Assembly (NCBI GenBank): GCA_035196065.1
Contig: CP136575.1
Location: 2,768,769 to 2,832,768, forward strand
Direction: 5' to 3'
Origin: Sphingobium sp.
Lineage (GTDB): Bacteria > Pseudomonadota > Alphaproteobacteria > Sphingomonadales > Sphingomonadaceae
DNA length: 64,000 bases
In this document: in pieces, positions 25,259 to 34,064 of the stretch
Layout of the letters: each line of letters begins with the position of its first letter
Position numbering within the stretch: the stretch's first letter is position 1
Program-made: the position numbers and the translations under genes
The notes under the pieces: model-generated
The model's database searches: none
The model's input: the letters and a program-made list of their open reading frames with translations, nothing else
Told to the model about the DNA's origin: nothing

Positions 25259-26791
25259 TTATTCGGCGGCTTCGAGAACCGGCGCGCCGCCCGTTTCCTT
25301 GGCCTTGCCAGCTGCCTTCTTCGCTTTCGAAAAGACCATCACGCCATCGTCGATGGGCTCCTGTGTCAGGATCTTTTTCTCTGCCTTATAATCCTGCAGC
25401 ACACGCCAGGGATGGCGATCGCCGTTGATCGGCAGGTTCTGGAATGATCGGGCGAAATAGCCAGAGCTGAAATCCGAGACAAAGGGCAAGCGCGGCATAT
25501 CGGTTTCACCCAATGCCGGATTGGCGATATCTGCACCCTTGGCGTCCATCGTTTTCAGCAACCGGCAGACATAGTCGGCAACGATATCGGTCTTCAGCGT
25601 CCAGCTGGCATTCACATAACCAAACACACTCGCCATGTTCGGAATGTCGCTGAACATCACGCCTTTATAGTTGAAATGGTCGGCGGATACCGTGGCCTTG
25701 CCGTCAACGCTGATCTGCGTCTTGCCCAGCGTGACCAAATTGAGCCCGGTCGCGGTGACGATGATATCAGCTTCAAGTTCGCGCCCAGATTTCAGTTTGA
25801 TGCCGGTGGGCGTGAAATGATCGATATGATCGGTCACAATTTCGGCGCTGCCTTTGGTGATCGCCTTGTACATATCACCATCGGGGATGAGGCACAGCCG
25901 CTGTTCCCAAGGGTTGTAGGGCGGGGTGAAGTCACGCTTCAAATTTGTGCCAGCCGGCAACTCCTTCTTCGCCATTTCCAAAAGCTTTTGGCCGGTTTTT
26001 TCGGGCTTCTTGCGGGCATGGTTGTAAACTAGCCGCTGCATCAGGATGTTGCGCCACCGAGTGATATCATATGCAAGCTGCGACGGCAGTATCTTGCGCA
26101 GGTTATTGGCAAACCAGTCACGCGCCGGACGCGAGACCATCCAGGTCGGCGTGCGTTGCAGCATATAGACCTTGGTGGCGGTCTCGGCCATTACCGGCAC
26201 GATCGTAACGGCGGTCGCGCCAGACCCAATCACAATGACCTTTTTCCCGCTATAATCCAGATCTTCCGGCCAATGCTGTGGATGGATGATCTGTCCTTGG
26301 AAATTTTCCTCTCCCGGGAAATCGGGGCGATAGCCCTTATCATAATCATAATAGCCGGCGCACATGAATAGGAAGTTGGCCGTATAGTGGGTCTCAACGC
26401 CGCTATCTTCATGCCGCGCCTTGATCGTCCATCGGGCCGTCTCTGTTGACCAGTCGGCGGAAAGCACGCGGTTGCGGAACCGAATTTTTGGGCCGATGCC
26501 ATATTCGTCAACCGTTTCATGGACATAATCCCAGATCGCCGGTCCATCGGCGATGGTTTTTTCATGCAGCCATGGTTTGAAACGATAACCGAGCGTGTGC
26601 ATGTCCGAATCGGAACGGATGCCAGGGTAACGAAACAGATCCCAGGTGCCGCCGACATCATGGCGTTGTTCAAGAATGACGAATGACTTGTTCGGGCATT
26701 GCATTGTCAAATGCGCGGCCGCGCCAATGCCCGATAGCCCTGCCCCGACGATCAATACGTCAAAATCGCCACCAAATTCCGTTGCACCCAT
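25259..26791 (-). CDS. Flavin-containing Baeyer-Villiger-type monooxygenase
   Basis: A 510-residue FAD/NADPH monooxygenase. FAD-binding VGAGLSGIGAA is at about 15-25, the Baeyer-Villiger fingerprint FQGQIIHPQHWP fits FxGxxxHxxxWP exactly (about 165-176), and the NADPH-binding turn is IGSGATAV (about 188-195). Such enzymes oxidise ketones or related substrates to esters; the substrate is not evident. The C-terminal tail is Lys/Ala-rich (KAKKAAGKAKE). It is separated from rimO by about 80 nt and reads in the same direction. Confidence 0.92.
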   Translation of the reverse strand: MGATEFGGDFDVLIVGAGLSGIGAAAHLTMQCPNKSFVILEQRHDVGGTWDLFRYPGIRSDSDMHTLGYRFKPWLHEKTIADGPAIWDYVHETVDEYGIGPKIRFRNRVLSADWSTETARWTIKARHEDSGVETHYTANFLFMCAGYYDYDKGYRPDFPGEENFQGQIIHPQHWPEDLDYSGKKVIVIGSGATAVTIVPVMAETATKVYMLQRTPTWMVSRPARDWFANNLRKILPSQLAYDITRWRNILMQRLVYNHARKKPEKTGQKLLEMAKKELPAGTNLKRDFTPPYNPWEQRLCLIPDGDMYKAITKGSAEIVTDHIDHFTPTGIKLKSGRELEADIIVTATGLNLVTLGKTQISVDGKATVSADHFNYKGVMFSDIPNMASVFGYVNASWTLKTDIVADYVCRLLKTMDAKGADIANPALGETDMPRLPFVSDFSSGYFARSFQNLPINGDRHPWRVLQDYKAEKKILTQEPIDDGVMVFSKAKKAAGKAKETGGAPVLEAAE

Positions 26792-26872
26792 GTCGACTCT
26801 CTCCGCTGCCCTTAACCGGGCGATTAAAGCGGAGATTAGTTACATCGTTGCAGATTGCAACGGATAAGGGGA

Positions 26873-28240
26873 TCAGTTTGCAATCGCTCCGAACAGATCA
26901 TGCTCGTCGGCATCCTCGATTGCGACATTGACAATTGCGCCGGGGGCGAGCCCTTCAGGAACGTCGCGCAGATAGACATGACCGTCAATTTCCGGGGCGT
27001 CCGCCTGCGATCTGCCGGTCGCACCGATACTGCCATCCTCGTCCGCTTCGCCAACCTCATCGATAATAACGGGCAGAACACGGCCAACCTTGACCGCCTG
27101 CTTTGCGGCGCTGATCGCAGCAGTTTTGGCCATGATCCGCTGATAGCGCTCTTCCTTCACCTCTTCGGGAACCGGATTGTCGAGCGCATTGGCCGAAGCG
27201 CCTTCGACGGGTTCAAATCGGAACGCTCCGACACGGTCAAGCTGCGCTTCATCAAGCCAGTCGAGCAGATATTCGAAATCCGCCTCAGTCTCGCCGGGAA
27301 AACCGACAACAAAGCTGGAACGAATGGCGATGTCGGGCGCGATCGCACGCCAGTTGCGAATACGTTCCAGCACCTTGGCTTCATTGGCAGGCCGCTTCAT
27401 CCGCTTCAGCACCGAAGGTGCAGCGTGCTGGAAGGGGATATCCAGATAAGGCGTGAGCAGGCCTTCGGCCATCAACGGGATCACATCATCAACATGCGGA
27501 TAGGGATAGACATAATGCAGCCTGACCCAAGGGGCATGACCGTCAATCGTGCGCAATCCGCCCAATTCGCGGGCCAAATCGGTCATATGCGCGCGCACCT
27601 GCGCGCCCTTCCATTCGCGCGCTTCGTGTCGGATATCGACGCCATAGGCCGAGGTATCCTGACTGATGACCAGCAATTCTTTCGTCCCGGCCGCTACCAG
27701 CTTTTCAGCCTCGCGCAGCACAGCATCAATCCGCCGGCTTGCCAGCTTTCCACGTAGTGACGGGATGATGCAGAAGGCGCAGCTATGGTTGCAGCCTTCT
27801 GAAATCTTCAGATAGCTGTAATGGCGCGGCGTCAGCTTCAGACCGCCTTCCGGAATCAGGTCGACAAAAGCACCACGCGCGGGCGGCGCTGCTTGATGGA
27901 CGGCTGCGACGACATCCTCATATTGATGGGCGCCGGTAATGGCGAGAACTTCGGGAAATCGGGCGCGGATCAGCTCGGCTTCATTGCCCATGCAACCGGT
28001 GACGATCACACGGCCATTTTCAGCAATAGCCTCTCCAATCGCATCAAGGCTTTCTTCCTTGGCACTATCGAGAAAGCCGCACGTATTGACGAGCACGACA
28101 TCCGCGCCTTCATAATCCGGCGACATGGCATAGCCATCGGCCCGGAGTTTCGTGAGAATGCGTTCGCTGTCGACCAGCGCCTTCGGACAGCCCAGGGAGA
28201 CCATGCCGACCTTGGGCGCTGCTTCAATTTTGGTTGCCAT
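26873..28240 (-). CDS. rimO: Ribosomal protein uS12 methylthiotransferase RimO
   Basis: A 455-residue radical-SAM enzyme that methylthiolates the conserved aspartate of ribosomal protein S12. The N-terminal UPF0004 domain has [12 protein letters not shown] and [13 protein letters not shown] with cluster-binding cysteines, and GCMGNE supplies the third. The radical-SAM motif is [13 protein letters not shown] (CxxxCxxC). A C-terminal TRAM domain ends the protein ([20 protein letters not shown]). The start at 28240 ([12 protein letters not shown]) fits the family better than the open-frame extension. Confidence 0.95.
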   Translation of the reverse strand: MATKIEAAPKVGMVSLGCPKALVDSERILTKLRADGYAMSPDYEGADVVLVNTCGFLDSAKEESLDAIGEAIAENGRVIVTGCMGNEAELIRARFPEVLAITGAHQYEDVVAAVHQAAPPARGAFVDLIPEGGLKLTPRHYSYLKISEGCNHSCAFCIIPSLRGKLASRRIDAVLREAEKLVAAGTKELLVISQDTSAYGVDIRHEAREWKGAQVRAHMTDLARELGGLRTIDGHAPWVRLHYVYPYPHVDDVIPLMAEGLLTPYLDIPFQHAAPSVLKRMKRPANEAKVLERIRNWRAIAPDIAIRSSFVVGFPGETEADFEYLLDWLDEAQLDRVGAFRFEPVEGASANALDNPVPEEVKEERYQRIMAKTAAISAAKQAVKVGRVLPVIIDEVGEADEDGSIGATGRSQADAPEIDGHVYLRDVPEGLAPGAIVNVAIEDADEHDLFGAIAN

Positions 28241-28321
28241 GATGGCCGGGCGCATAGGCTTTTTTGCGACGCTTGTCACCACGCGGTTTGGGGCGCATGA
28301 TATCGACCGGAGGAAACGACC

Positions 28322-28723
28322 ATGGCGAATGCAAATATCCTGGCGATCCTGATCGCTGCAGCATCGGGTTTTCTGGTTGGCGGCATCTGGTACGGACCAT
28401 TATTCGGCAAGGCTTGGCAGCGCGCAATCGGACTTTCAGATGACGAACTGAAGTCCGCAAACATGATCAAGATTTTTGGGATCACCTTTTTGTTCAGCCT
28501 GTTGTCGGCAGTGTTCCTCGGCCATCTTCTTGCCCATTTTGATACCGATTTTTATCGCACCATGATGATTTCAACCGGCATCGCGCTGGGCTTTGTCGCG
28601 CCCGCCATTGGCACCAACTATCTTTATGGCCGCAAATCCGGAAAGCTGTTTGCCATCGATGCCGGTTACTGGATCGTTTTTTACGCAGCGATGGGCCTGG
28701 TTTTCGGCTTACTTGGAGCCTAG
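28322..28723 (+). CDS. DUF1761-family membrane protein
   Basis: A 133-residue inner-membrane protein with four hydrophobic segments. [19 protein letters not shown] near the N-terminus is the DUF1761 hallmark, and [14 protein letters not shown] is in the second half. Function unknown. The GGAGGAAAC ribosome site 5-12 nt upstream is strong. It is divergent from rimO and converges on the NlpD-like gene. Confidence 0.85.
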   Translation: MANANILAILIAAASGFLVGGIWYGPLFGKAWQRAIGLSDDELKSANMIKIFGITFLFSLLSAVFLGHLLAHFDTDFYRTMMISTGIALGFVAPAIGTNYLYGRKSGKLFAIDAGYWIVFYAAMGLVFGLLGA

Positions 28724-28734
28724 CAGCACGAAAG

Positions 28735-29793
28735 CTATCGGGCGGGCAGCCGAGTGAGCGGATCAAGCGGCCTGCGATCTTTACGGATTTCGAAATGCAG
28801 TTGCGGGCTATCGACATGGCCTGTTTCCCCGACGCCACCCAGCCGCTGCCCGCGCTTTACCCTTTGGCCCTTTGCGACATCCAAACTGGCAAGGTGACCA
28901 TAAGCGGTGATCCAACCGCCGCCATGGTCGACGAGCACTAGCCCACCTAGCACCGCAATCTCATTTCCAGCATAGACAACAACGCCATCCCCCGCCGCAC
29001 CGACTGGGGTGGCAGAGGGGGCGGCGATCTTGATCCCGTCATTCACCCGACCGCCACCAATACTGCCAAAGCGCGAGACGACATTTCCTGCCACCGGCCA
29101 AGCGAAGCTGCCCGCAAAACCGACTGGCGCCGGGGCAATACGGGCCGGAGCCGACGCAGCACGGGCGGGCGCGCCACCGGTAACGATGCTGTCGATATCT
29201 AGGGAAAATGCCGCAGCCCGCGCCTCAGGCGATTGGCTGCTTTCTCGAGCCGGTGCAGCCTCGGCGTCACCATCGGGCAATTGCAGATTCTGTCCGATCT
29301 GCAGCGTATAGGGTGGCGGGATGTGGTTGAGCGCGACCACATCGAGCCAGTTGATGCCATAGGCGCGCGCAATCGCAATGCCGGTTTCGCCGACGCCTAC
29401 ACGGTGAAAACGACCGGCAGGAATCTGCAGTCGCTGCCCCGTTTTCAGCATATATGGCGGGGTCAGTGCATTTGCTTCTGCGATTGCCGTAGCACCGGCG
29501 CCTGTCGCGGCAGCGATGCCGAACAGCGTGTCACCGCCTTTAACAATATAACTTTGCGCCTCGACCTGGCGGGCATTGCGGTTGACCGCTGCTGGGCTCC
29601 AGCTTGGCGTCTGGGCGACGATCTCACGTTCCGGAACGATCACAGGTTCCGCCAGCGGCTCGGCAGGATCGCTTGCATATGGCGCACTATTGGTGTTGCT
29701 GGCGATCCGGTAGTCTTGACCTGCAGTTGGAATGCAGCCGGGTAGCAACAGGATCGCAATCGTAACGGCCAGCCCTGATGCCCGATCTGCCAT
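28735..29793 (-). CDS. NlpD-like LysM/M23 lipoprotein (probably non-catalytic)
   Basis: A 352-residue envelope lipoprotein: signal peptide and lipobox LLPGC (cysteine at about residue 20), two LysM repeats (YIVKGGDTLFGIAAATG; VGVGETGIAIARAYGI), a Pro/Ala-rich linker and a C-terminal LytM (M23) domain. The later metal site region (AYGHLAS, SPQLHFEIRKDRRPLDP) is present, but the first motif reads GRVNDGIKIAAP where active enzymes have H..D, so a metal ligand pair is missing. This pattern is typical of NlpD/EnvC activators of amidases. The surE-nlpD order is widely conserved. The start at 29793 follows GAGGGG. Confidence 0.88.
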   Translation of the reverse strand: MADRASGLAVTIAILLLPGCIPTAGQDYRIASNTNSAPYASDPAEPLAEPVIVPEREIVAQTPSWSPAAVNRNARQVEAQSYIVKGGDTLFGIAAATGAGATAIAEANALTPPYMLKTGQRLQIPAGRFHRVGVGETGIAIARAYGINWLDVVALNHIPPPYTLQIGQNLQLPDGDAEAAPARESSQSPEARAAAFSLDIDSIVTGGAPARAASAPARIAPAPVGFAGSFAWPVAGNVVSRFGSIGGGRVNDGIKIAAPSATPVGAAGDGVVVYAGNEIAVLGGLVLVDHGGGWITAYGHLASLDVAKGQRVKRGQRLGGVGETGHVDSPQLHFEIRKDRRPLDPLTRLPAR

Positions 29794-29803
29794 TAACTGC
29801 CCC

Positions 29804-30574
29804 TCATATCTGCCGATAAGCCTCGGCAAGAGTGACGAGCGAAGGCTTATGCGTCAAGTCAAGCTGGAGCGGTGTCACTGCGATGTAACCGTCTTCGACG
29901 ACTTCCAGGTCGGTGTCATGGCCGGAAGTGTGCTCGACGCCATGCAAACCAAACCAGTAATAATCATAACCGCGCGGATCGGTGCCCTTGACGATCGAAC
30001 CACGGCTGTAATCGTGGAAACCCTGCCGAACGACCTGAATGCCCTTTACCGCTTCAGGTGCGATGGCGGGGAAATTGATATTGACCAGCGTACGTGGCTC
30101 GAACGGGGTCTCCAGCAAAGCCGCAACGACCTTCGCGCCCCACGCCTCTGCAGCCGAGAAAGGAACGGCATCGCCCATGCCTTCGCGGCCATAAACCTGG
30201 CTCATTGCGATCGAACGAACGCCGGCCAGCGCGCCTTCCATAGCCGCGGACACAGTGCCCGAATAAGTGATGTCATCGCCCAGATTGGCACCGCGATTGA
30301 CCCCGGACAGGATGATGTCGGGCTTTGCATCCTTCATCAGCACCCCCAGCGCGATCATCACCGAGTCTGTAGGCGTACCGGTGACCGAATAATGCTGATG
30401 GCCATGTTCGCGAATGCGCACTGGCTTGCTCAGTGTCAGCGAGTGACCCGCGCCCGAATTTTCATCGGCGGGCGCCACGATCCAGATATCGTCGCTGAAT
30501 TCGCGGGCAATCCGTTCAAGAACCCTCAGTCCGGGAGCATTGACGCCATCGTCATTGGTCAGAAGAATACGCAT
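29804..30574 (-). CDS. surE: 5'/3'-nucleotidase SurE
   Basis: A 256-residue metal-dependent phosphatase acting on nucleoside monophosphates, linked with survival in stationary phase. MRILLTNDDGVNAPGL carries the DD metal ligands (8-9), GAGHSLT and SGVNRGANLGDDITYSGTVSAA are the other active-site loops. It is followed 10 nt later by the NlpD-like gene and preceded by serS in the same direction, the usual serS-surE-nlpD neighbourhood. Confidence 0.96.
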   Translation of the reverse strand: MRILLTNDDGVNAPGLRVLERIAREFSDDIWIVAPADENSGAGHSLTLSKPVRIREHGHQHYSVTGTPTDSVMIALGVLMKDAKPDIILSGVNRGANLGDDITYSGTVSAAMEGALAGVRSIAMSQVYGREGMGDAVPFSAAEAWGAKVVAALLETPFEPRTLVNINFPAIAPEAVKGIQVVRQGFHDYSRGSIVKGTDPRGYDYYWFGLHGVEHTSGHDTDLEVVEDGYIAVTPLQLDLTHKPSLVTLAEAYRQI

Positions 30575-30607
30575 CAGATTATCCGTTCGGTTAGAGTCGA
30601 TGAAGCT

Positions 30608-31894
30608 TCAGGCGCGCTTCTCAGGCGTTAATTCTGCAATACCACCCATATAGGGACGCAGCACCTCTGGCACTGTGACGCTGCCGTCTGCCTGCTGGTA
30701 ATTTTCGATAACCGCCACCAAGGTGCGTCCGACGGCAAGCCCAGATCCGTTGAGCGTATGAACAAAAGCGGTGCCCTTTGCCTCTGCCGGGCGATAACGC
30801 GCGTTCATCCGCCGCGCCTGGAAATCGCCGCAGTTCGAGCAGCTTGAAATTTCGCGATACAGCCCCTGTCCCGGCAGCCAGACCTCCAGGTCAAAGGTCT
30901 TCCGTGCGCCAAAGCCCATGTCGCCAGTGCAGAGCAGCATTTTACGATAAGGCAGACCCAACGCCTGCAGCACGCTTTCCGCCGCGCCGGTCATCCGTTC
31001 ATGCTCGCTGGCACTATCCTCCGCCCGGGCGATCGAAACCAGCTCCACCTTTTCAAACTGGTGCTGGCGGATCAGGCCCTTGGTGTCCTTACCGGCCGCA
31101 CCTGCCTCCGACCGGAAACAGGGCGTCAGCGCGGTCATACGGATCGGCAGTGCCGCATCGTCGAGTATTTGTTCGCGGATGCTGTTGGTTAGCGACACTT
31201 CGGCAGTCGGGATCAACCAGCGGCCATCGGTGGTCTGGAAATTATCCTCGGCAAATTTGGGGAGCTGCCCGGTACCGAAAAGCGATTCGGTGCGCACCAG
31301 ATAGGGCGTCGCACATTCGCTATATCCGTTCACACTGGTCTGGTGATCGAGCATGAACTGGCCAAGCGCCCGGTTCAACCGCGCCATTGCACCGCGCATG
31401 AAGGTAAAACGCGCACCGGAAATGGCCACCCCGGTTTCAAAGTCGAGGCCGAGTGGTGGCCCGATTTCGCTATGATCCTTTGGTTCAAAGTCAAAGGCGC
31501 GCGGATCGCCCCAGCGTGCAACCTCAACATTTTCCTTTTCATCCGCGCCATCGGGCACATCATCGAATGGCAGGTTGGGGATCGACGCGAGAAGCGCATC
31601 CAATTCCGTCGAAACGGCGCGCTCCTGCTCCTCAAGAAGCGGTAGCTTTTCTTTCAGCGCACCGACCTCTGCCTTCAGCGCCTCGGCTGTGGCGGTATCG
31701 CCCTTGCCCATTGCGGCTCCGATTGCCTTTGATGCCTCGTTGCGTCGCGCCTGGCCTTCCTGCAGCTCGCTCAGAACGGCGCGGCGACGTTCGTCGAGCG
31801 CCAATATCTCTGCAGAGGCAGCAGCAGCGCCGCGGCGCGCAAGGCCAGCGTCAAATGCGGACGGATTTTCGCGGATGGACTTAAGATCATGCAT
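30608..31894 (-). CDS. serS: Serine-tRNA ligase
   Basis: A 428-residue class II aminoacyl-tRNA synthetase. The N-terminal coiled coil (about 25-100, rich in Glu/Ala/Arg) grips the tRNA long arm. Motif 2 is [20 protein letters not shown] (about 265) and motif 3 includes [18 protein letters not shown]. Length is standard. Confidence 0.97.
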   Translation of the reverse strand: MHDLKSIRENPSAFDAGLARRGAAAASAEILALDERRRAVLSELQEGQARRNEASKAIGAAMGKGDTATAEALKAEVGALKEKLPLLEEQERAVSTELDALLASIPNLPFDDVPDGADEKENVEVARWGDPRAFDFEPKDHSEIGPPLGLDFETGVAISGARFTFMRGAMARLNRALGQFMLDHQTSVNGYSECATPYLVRTESLFGTGQLPKFAEDNFQTTDGRWLIPTAEVSLTNSIREQILDDAALPIRMTALTPCFRSEAGAAGKDTKGLIRQHQFEKVELVSIARAEDSASEHERMTGAAESVLQALGLPYRKMLLCTGDMGFGARKTFDLEVWLPGQGLYREISSCSNCGDFQARRMNARYRPAEAKGTAFVHTLNGSGLAVGRTLVAVIENYQQADGSVTVPEVLRPYMGGIAELTPEKRA

Positions 31895-31937
31895 GGTTCC
31901 GGCCTATGCCGAGGCACGCCGCTGCGTGCAAGCCGGA

Positions 31938-31967
31938 TAAAAGAAAAGGGCGACCCGCAGGCCGCCC
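31938..31967 (-). terminator. Rho-independent terminator of the Ser/Gly-rich protein gene
   Basis: On the minus strand GGGCG-gcctgcgggt-CGCCC (31967-31948) is followed by TTTTCTTTT. It lies 24 nt beyond the stop codon of the PEP-CTERM-like gene and before serS. Confidence 0.75.
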
Positions 31968-31990
31968 TTCCCATAACATTAAAGCTGAAA

Positions 31991-33175
31991 TCACGCCGTT
32001 TTGGTCAGCGCATTTTTCTTGGCTTGGCGACGGCGGGCGAACAGGCCGGCTGCTGCGGCGCCGAAAAGCAGCACCATCGGCGGGGCCGGAACGTCATGCC
32101 CGCCACTGCTGCCGCCCGATCCCCCGCTCGACGATGAACTGGACGACGATGAAGAGCTTGAACTGCTTGACGAGCTGCTACCCGACGATCCGGTCGAACC
32201 GGAGCTGGTGCCGCCAAAGCTGGACGAGCCGCCTGAAGACGTGCTCGATGACGACGACGAACTGCTGGAACCCGAAGAACCGGATGAACCGCTTGAGCCC
32301 GATGAGCCAGTGCTGCCACCATCATGGCCACCACTGCTGGTCCCCGGCTTGCCACCGGTGCTGCCGCCGCCGGAACTTGAAGACGAAGACGAGCTTGAGG
32401 AAGATGAACTGCTCGAGGATGAAGAAGAGCTGGATGACGAGCTGCTGACATTGCCCGACGAGGTCGAGACGTTACCCGACGAGGTGGAAACATTGCCGCT
32501 CGAGGTGCTGACACCGCCGGTTGACGTTGAAACACCACCCGTGGAAGTCGAAACACCGCCAGTCGATGTGCTGACACCGCCTGTGGACGTCGAAGTGCTG
32601 ACACCGCCAGTCGAGGTCGAAATGCCCCCCGATGTACTGGATGTGCTCGAACCACCGGTCGATGTACTCGAACCACCGGTCGATGTGCTCGATCCGCCAG
32701 TCGATGTGGAGCTGGAGATGCCGCCAGTGCTGCTTGACGTTGACGATATCACGACGGTTCCACCGCCGCTGCTGCCACCACCGCCTCCACCGAAGAAGCC
32801 ACCGAAGAAGCCACCGCCGCCAAAGCCACCAATGCCGCCGCCGACAACAACGGGGACCCCGCCACCGCCAAATTCGCTTTGTCCCGCAGGAGGCAGCGGC
32901 GCGTAAGGCAATTGCATGGGCATGGGCGTGCCCTGGCTGGCCACTGTCACTGTTGCAGGCGCACAGGTTGTCGTCACGGTACGCGTGACCTTGCGAACCC
33001 GCTTCACCTTGCGAACCGGTGCATAAGCAACCGAGCGCGCCTTGACCTTTTTCTTGGCTTTATGGACCTTCACCTGAGCCGGCGGATGATCCGCGATCTG
33101 GACAGCGCCACCCCCAATAAGCGCGCCACCGCAAGTGCAAGCACATAATTTGGCCAGTGCCATGCGTACAGACAT
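31991..33175 (-). CDS. Ser/Gly/Thr-rich protein with PEP-CTERM-like sorting tail
   Basis: A 394-residue low-complexity protein. A hydrophobic, cysteine-containing N-terminus (ALAKLCACTCGGALIGGG) precedes a basic region (KAKKKVKARS, RKVKRVRKV). A Gly-rich block (GGFGGGGFFGGFFGG) is followed by repeats of GGxSTST and GNVSTSS and long serine tracts. The last 35 residues are HDVPAPPMVLLFGAAAAGLF then RRRQAKK: a VPAP motif, hydrophobic helix and basic end as in PEP-CTERM proteins sorted by exosortase. It is probably a surface or matrix protein. The ATG at 33175 follows GAGGT. The exosortase itself is not in this window. Confidence 0.8.
   Translation of the reverse strand: MSVRMALAKLCACTCGGALIGGGAVQIADHPPAQVKVHKAKKKVKARSVAYAPVRKVKRVRKVTRTVTTTCAPATVTVASQGTPMPMQLPYAPLPPAGQSEFGGGGVPVVVGGGIGGFGGGGFFGGFFGGGGGGSSGGGTVVISSTSSSTGGISSSTSTGGSSTSTGGSSTSTGGSSTSSTSGGISTSTGGVSTSTSTGGVSTSTGGVSTSTGGVSTSTGGVSTSSGNVSTSSGNVSTSSGNVSSSSSSSSSSSSSSSSSSSSSSSSSGGGSTGGKPGTSSGGHDGGSTGSSGSSGSSGSSGSSSSSSSSSTSSGGSSSFGGTSSGSTGSSGSSSSSSSSSSSSSSSSSSGGSGGSSGGHDVPAPPMVLLFGAAAAGLFARRRQAKKNALTKTA
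32430..32720. repeat. Tandem coding repeats (GGxSTST / GNVSTSS units)
   Basis: Within the Ser/Gly-rich gene, short units of about 18-24 bp recur: repeated forms of GATGTGCTGACACC and GACGAGGT on the plus strand, encoding STSTGGV and STSSGNV. Repeat number could vary between strains by slippage. Confidence 0.7.
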
Positions 33176-33551
33176 AATGTCGACCTCTTCAGTCCCGGAC
33201 CCAGCTGCCCTCGCCGAAAAACATTCGACGGCTGCATCCTTCATTGACGTACTTGGGCAGAAGATTGCTGCCGGTTCAATTACATTAACCGTGTTGCGGT
33301 TGCAGATTCAAAAAAAATCGGCAGATTTCCAATGTAAAATGGCGAAACGTCCCGAACTGGAACTGTTTACAAATGGGTATGTTAACCAGCACGCCGAATG
33401 GCCTTGCGTCTGCGATGACGAACCGCCCCTGATTAGCTGTCACGGCAATTGTCGCTTGTGCGGCCATGGGGGCGAGTCTATAGCGCCGCCAGTGAGTGTG
33501 TCCGGATGAATGTCCATCGTGGCGTCGCCGGCTCGATGTGGAGAATAGGGC
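33176..33551. other. Divergent intergenic region (376 bp)
   Basis: The promoter region between the Ser/Gly-rich gene (minus) and the dksA-like gene (plus). One weak sigma-EcfG-like site is at 33359-33383. Open frames here have no family resemblance. No terminator is seen. Confidence 0.5.
33359..33383 (+). promoter_or_regulatory. Possible sigma-EcfG promoter upstream of the dksA-like gene
   Basis: GGAAC (33359-33363), 16 nt, TGTT (33380-33383): the -35 is perfect and the -10 differs from CGTT at one base. It points to the dksA-like gene 169 nt downstream. Chance occurrence is possible. Confidence 0.3.
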
Positions 33552-34016
33552 ATGAATGCCGGCACCAAGCTGCAGCACGAATCCGATCAAAACAACGAAT
33601 TGGACTATGATCTAGACCCCGCTTACATTCCATCTGACGATGAAGAGTTTATGAGCGAAAAGCAGTTGCGGTTTTTCGAGCTGCAGCTTCTGAAATGGCG
33701 CAACGACATTCTGGAAGAATCGCGCGGTACGCTGAACCAATTGCAGGATGGCCCGATCCGTGAGCCCGATCTGAATGACCGGGCATCCAGCGAAACCGAT
33801 TGGGGCATAGAATTGCGCACCCGTGACCGTCAGCGCAAATTGATCGCCAAGATCGATGCGGCGTTGCGGCGGATCAAGGAAGGCGAATATGGATATTGCC
33901 AGGTCACTGGCGAACCCATCTCGCTCGCCCGCCTGCGCGCACGCCCGATTGCGACAATGACGTTGGAGGCGCAGGAGCGCCATGAACGGCAAGAACGCGT
34001 CTCGCGCGACGATTGA
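33552..34016 (+). CDS. dksA: DksA/TraR-family transcription regulator without zinc-finger cysteines
   Basis: A 154-residue RNA-polymerase-binding protein that with ppGpp alters transcription initiation in the stringent response. The coiled coil (LQLLKWRNDILEE, about 45-110) carries the acidic tip DRASSETDW. The C-terminal finger reads YGYCQVTGEPISLARLRARP then IATMTLEAQERHE: at the four zinc-ligand positions the residues are Cys, Thr, Thr and Ala, so it is the zinc-independent type known in alphaproteobacteria and in Pseudomonas DksA2. Confidence 0.92.
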   Translation: MNAGTKLQHESDQNNELDYDLDPAYIPSDDEEFMSEKQLRFFELQLLKWRNDILEESRGTLNQLQDGPIREPDLNDRASSETDWGIELRTRDRQRKLIAKIDAALRRIKEGEYGYCQVTGEPISLARLRARPIATMTLEAQERHERQERVSRDD

Positions 34017-34064
34017 TCGCTAACGAAAACCCCGCCCGTCGAACCGGGCGCGCGTTGGCAGCCT

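Noticed and set aside
32001-32906. Acidic, proline-rich plus-strand frame of 301 residues
   Set aside because: It is the antisense shadow of the Ser/Gly repeats (Ser codons read as Asp/Glu/Leu/Pro); it has no start signal.
33135-33509. 124-residue plus-strand frame before the dksA-like gene
   Set aside because: It overlaps the start of the Ser/Gly-rich gene and has no recognisable domain.
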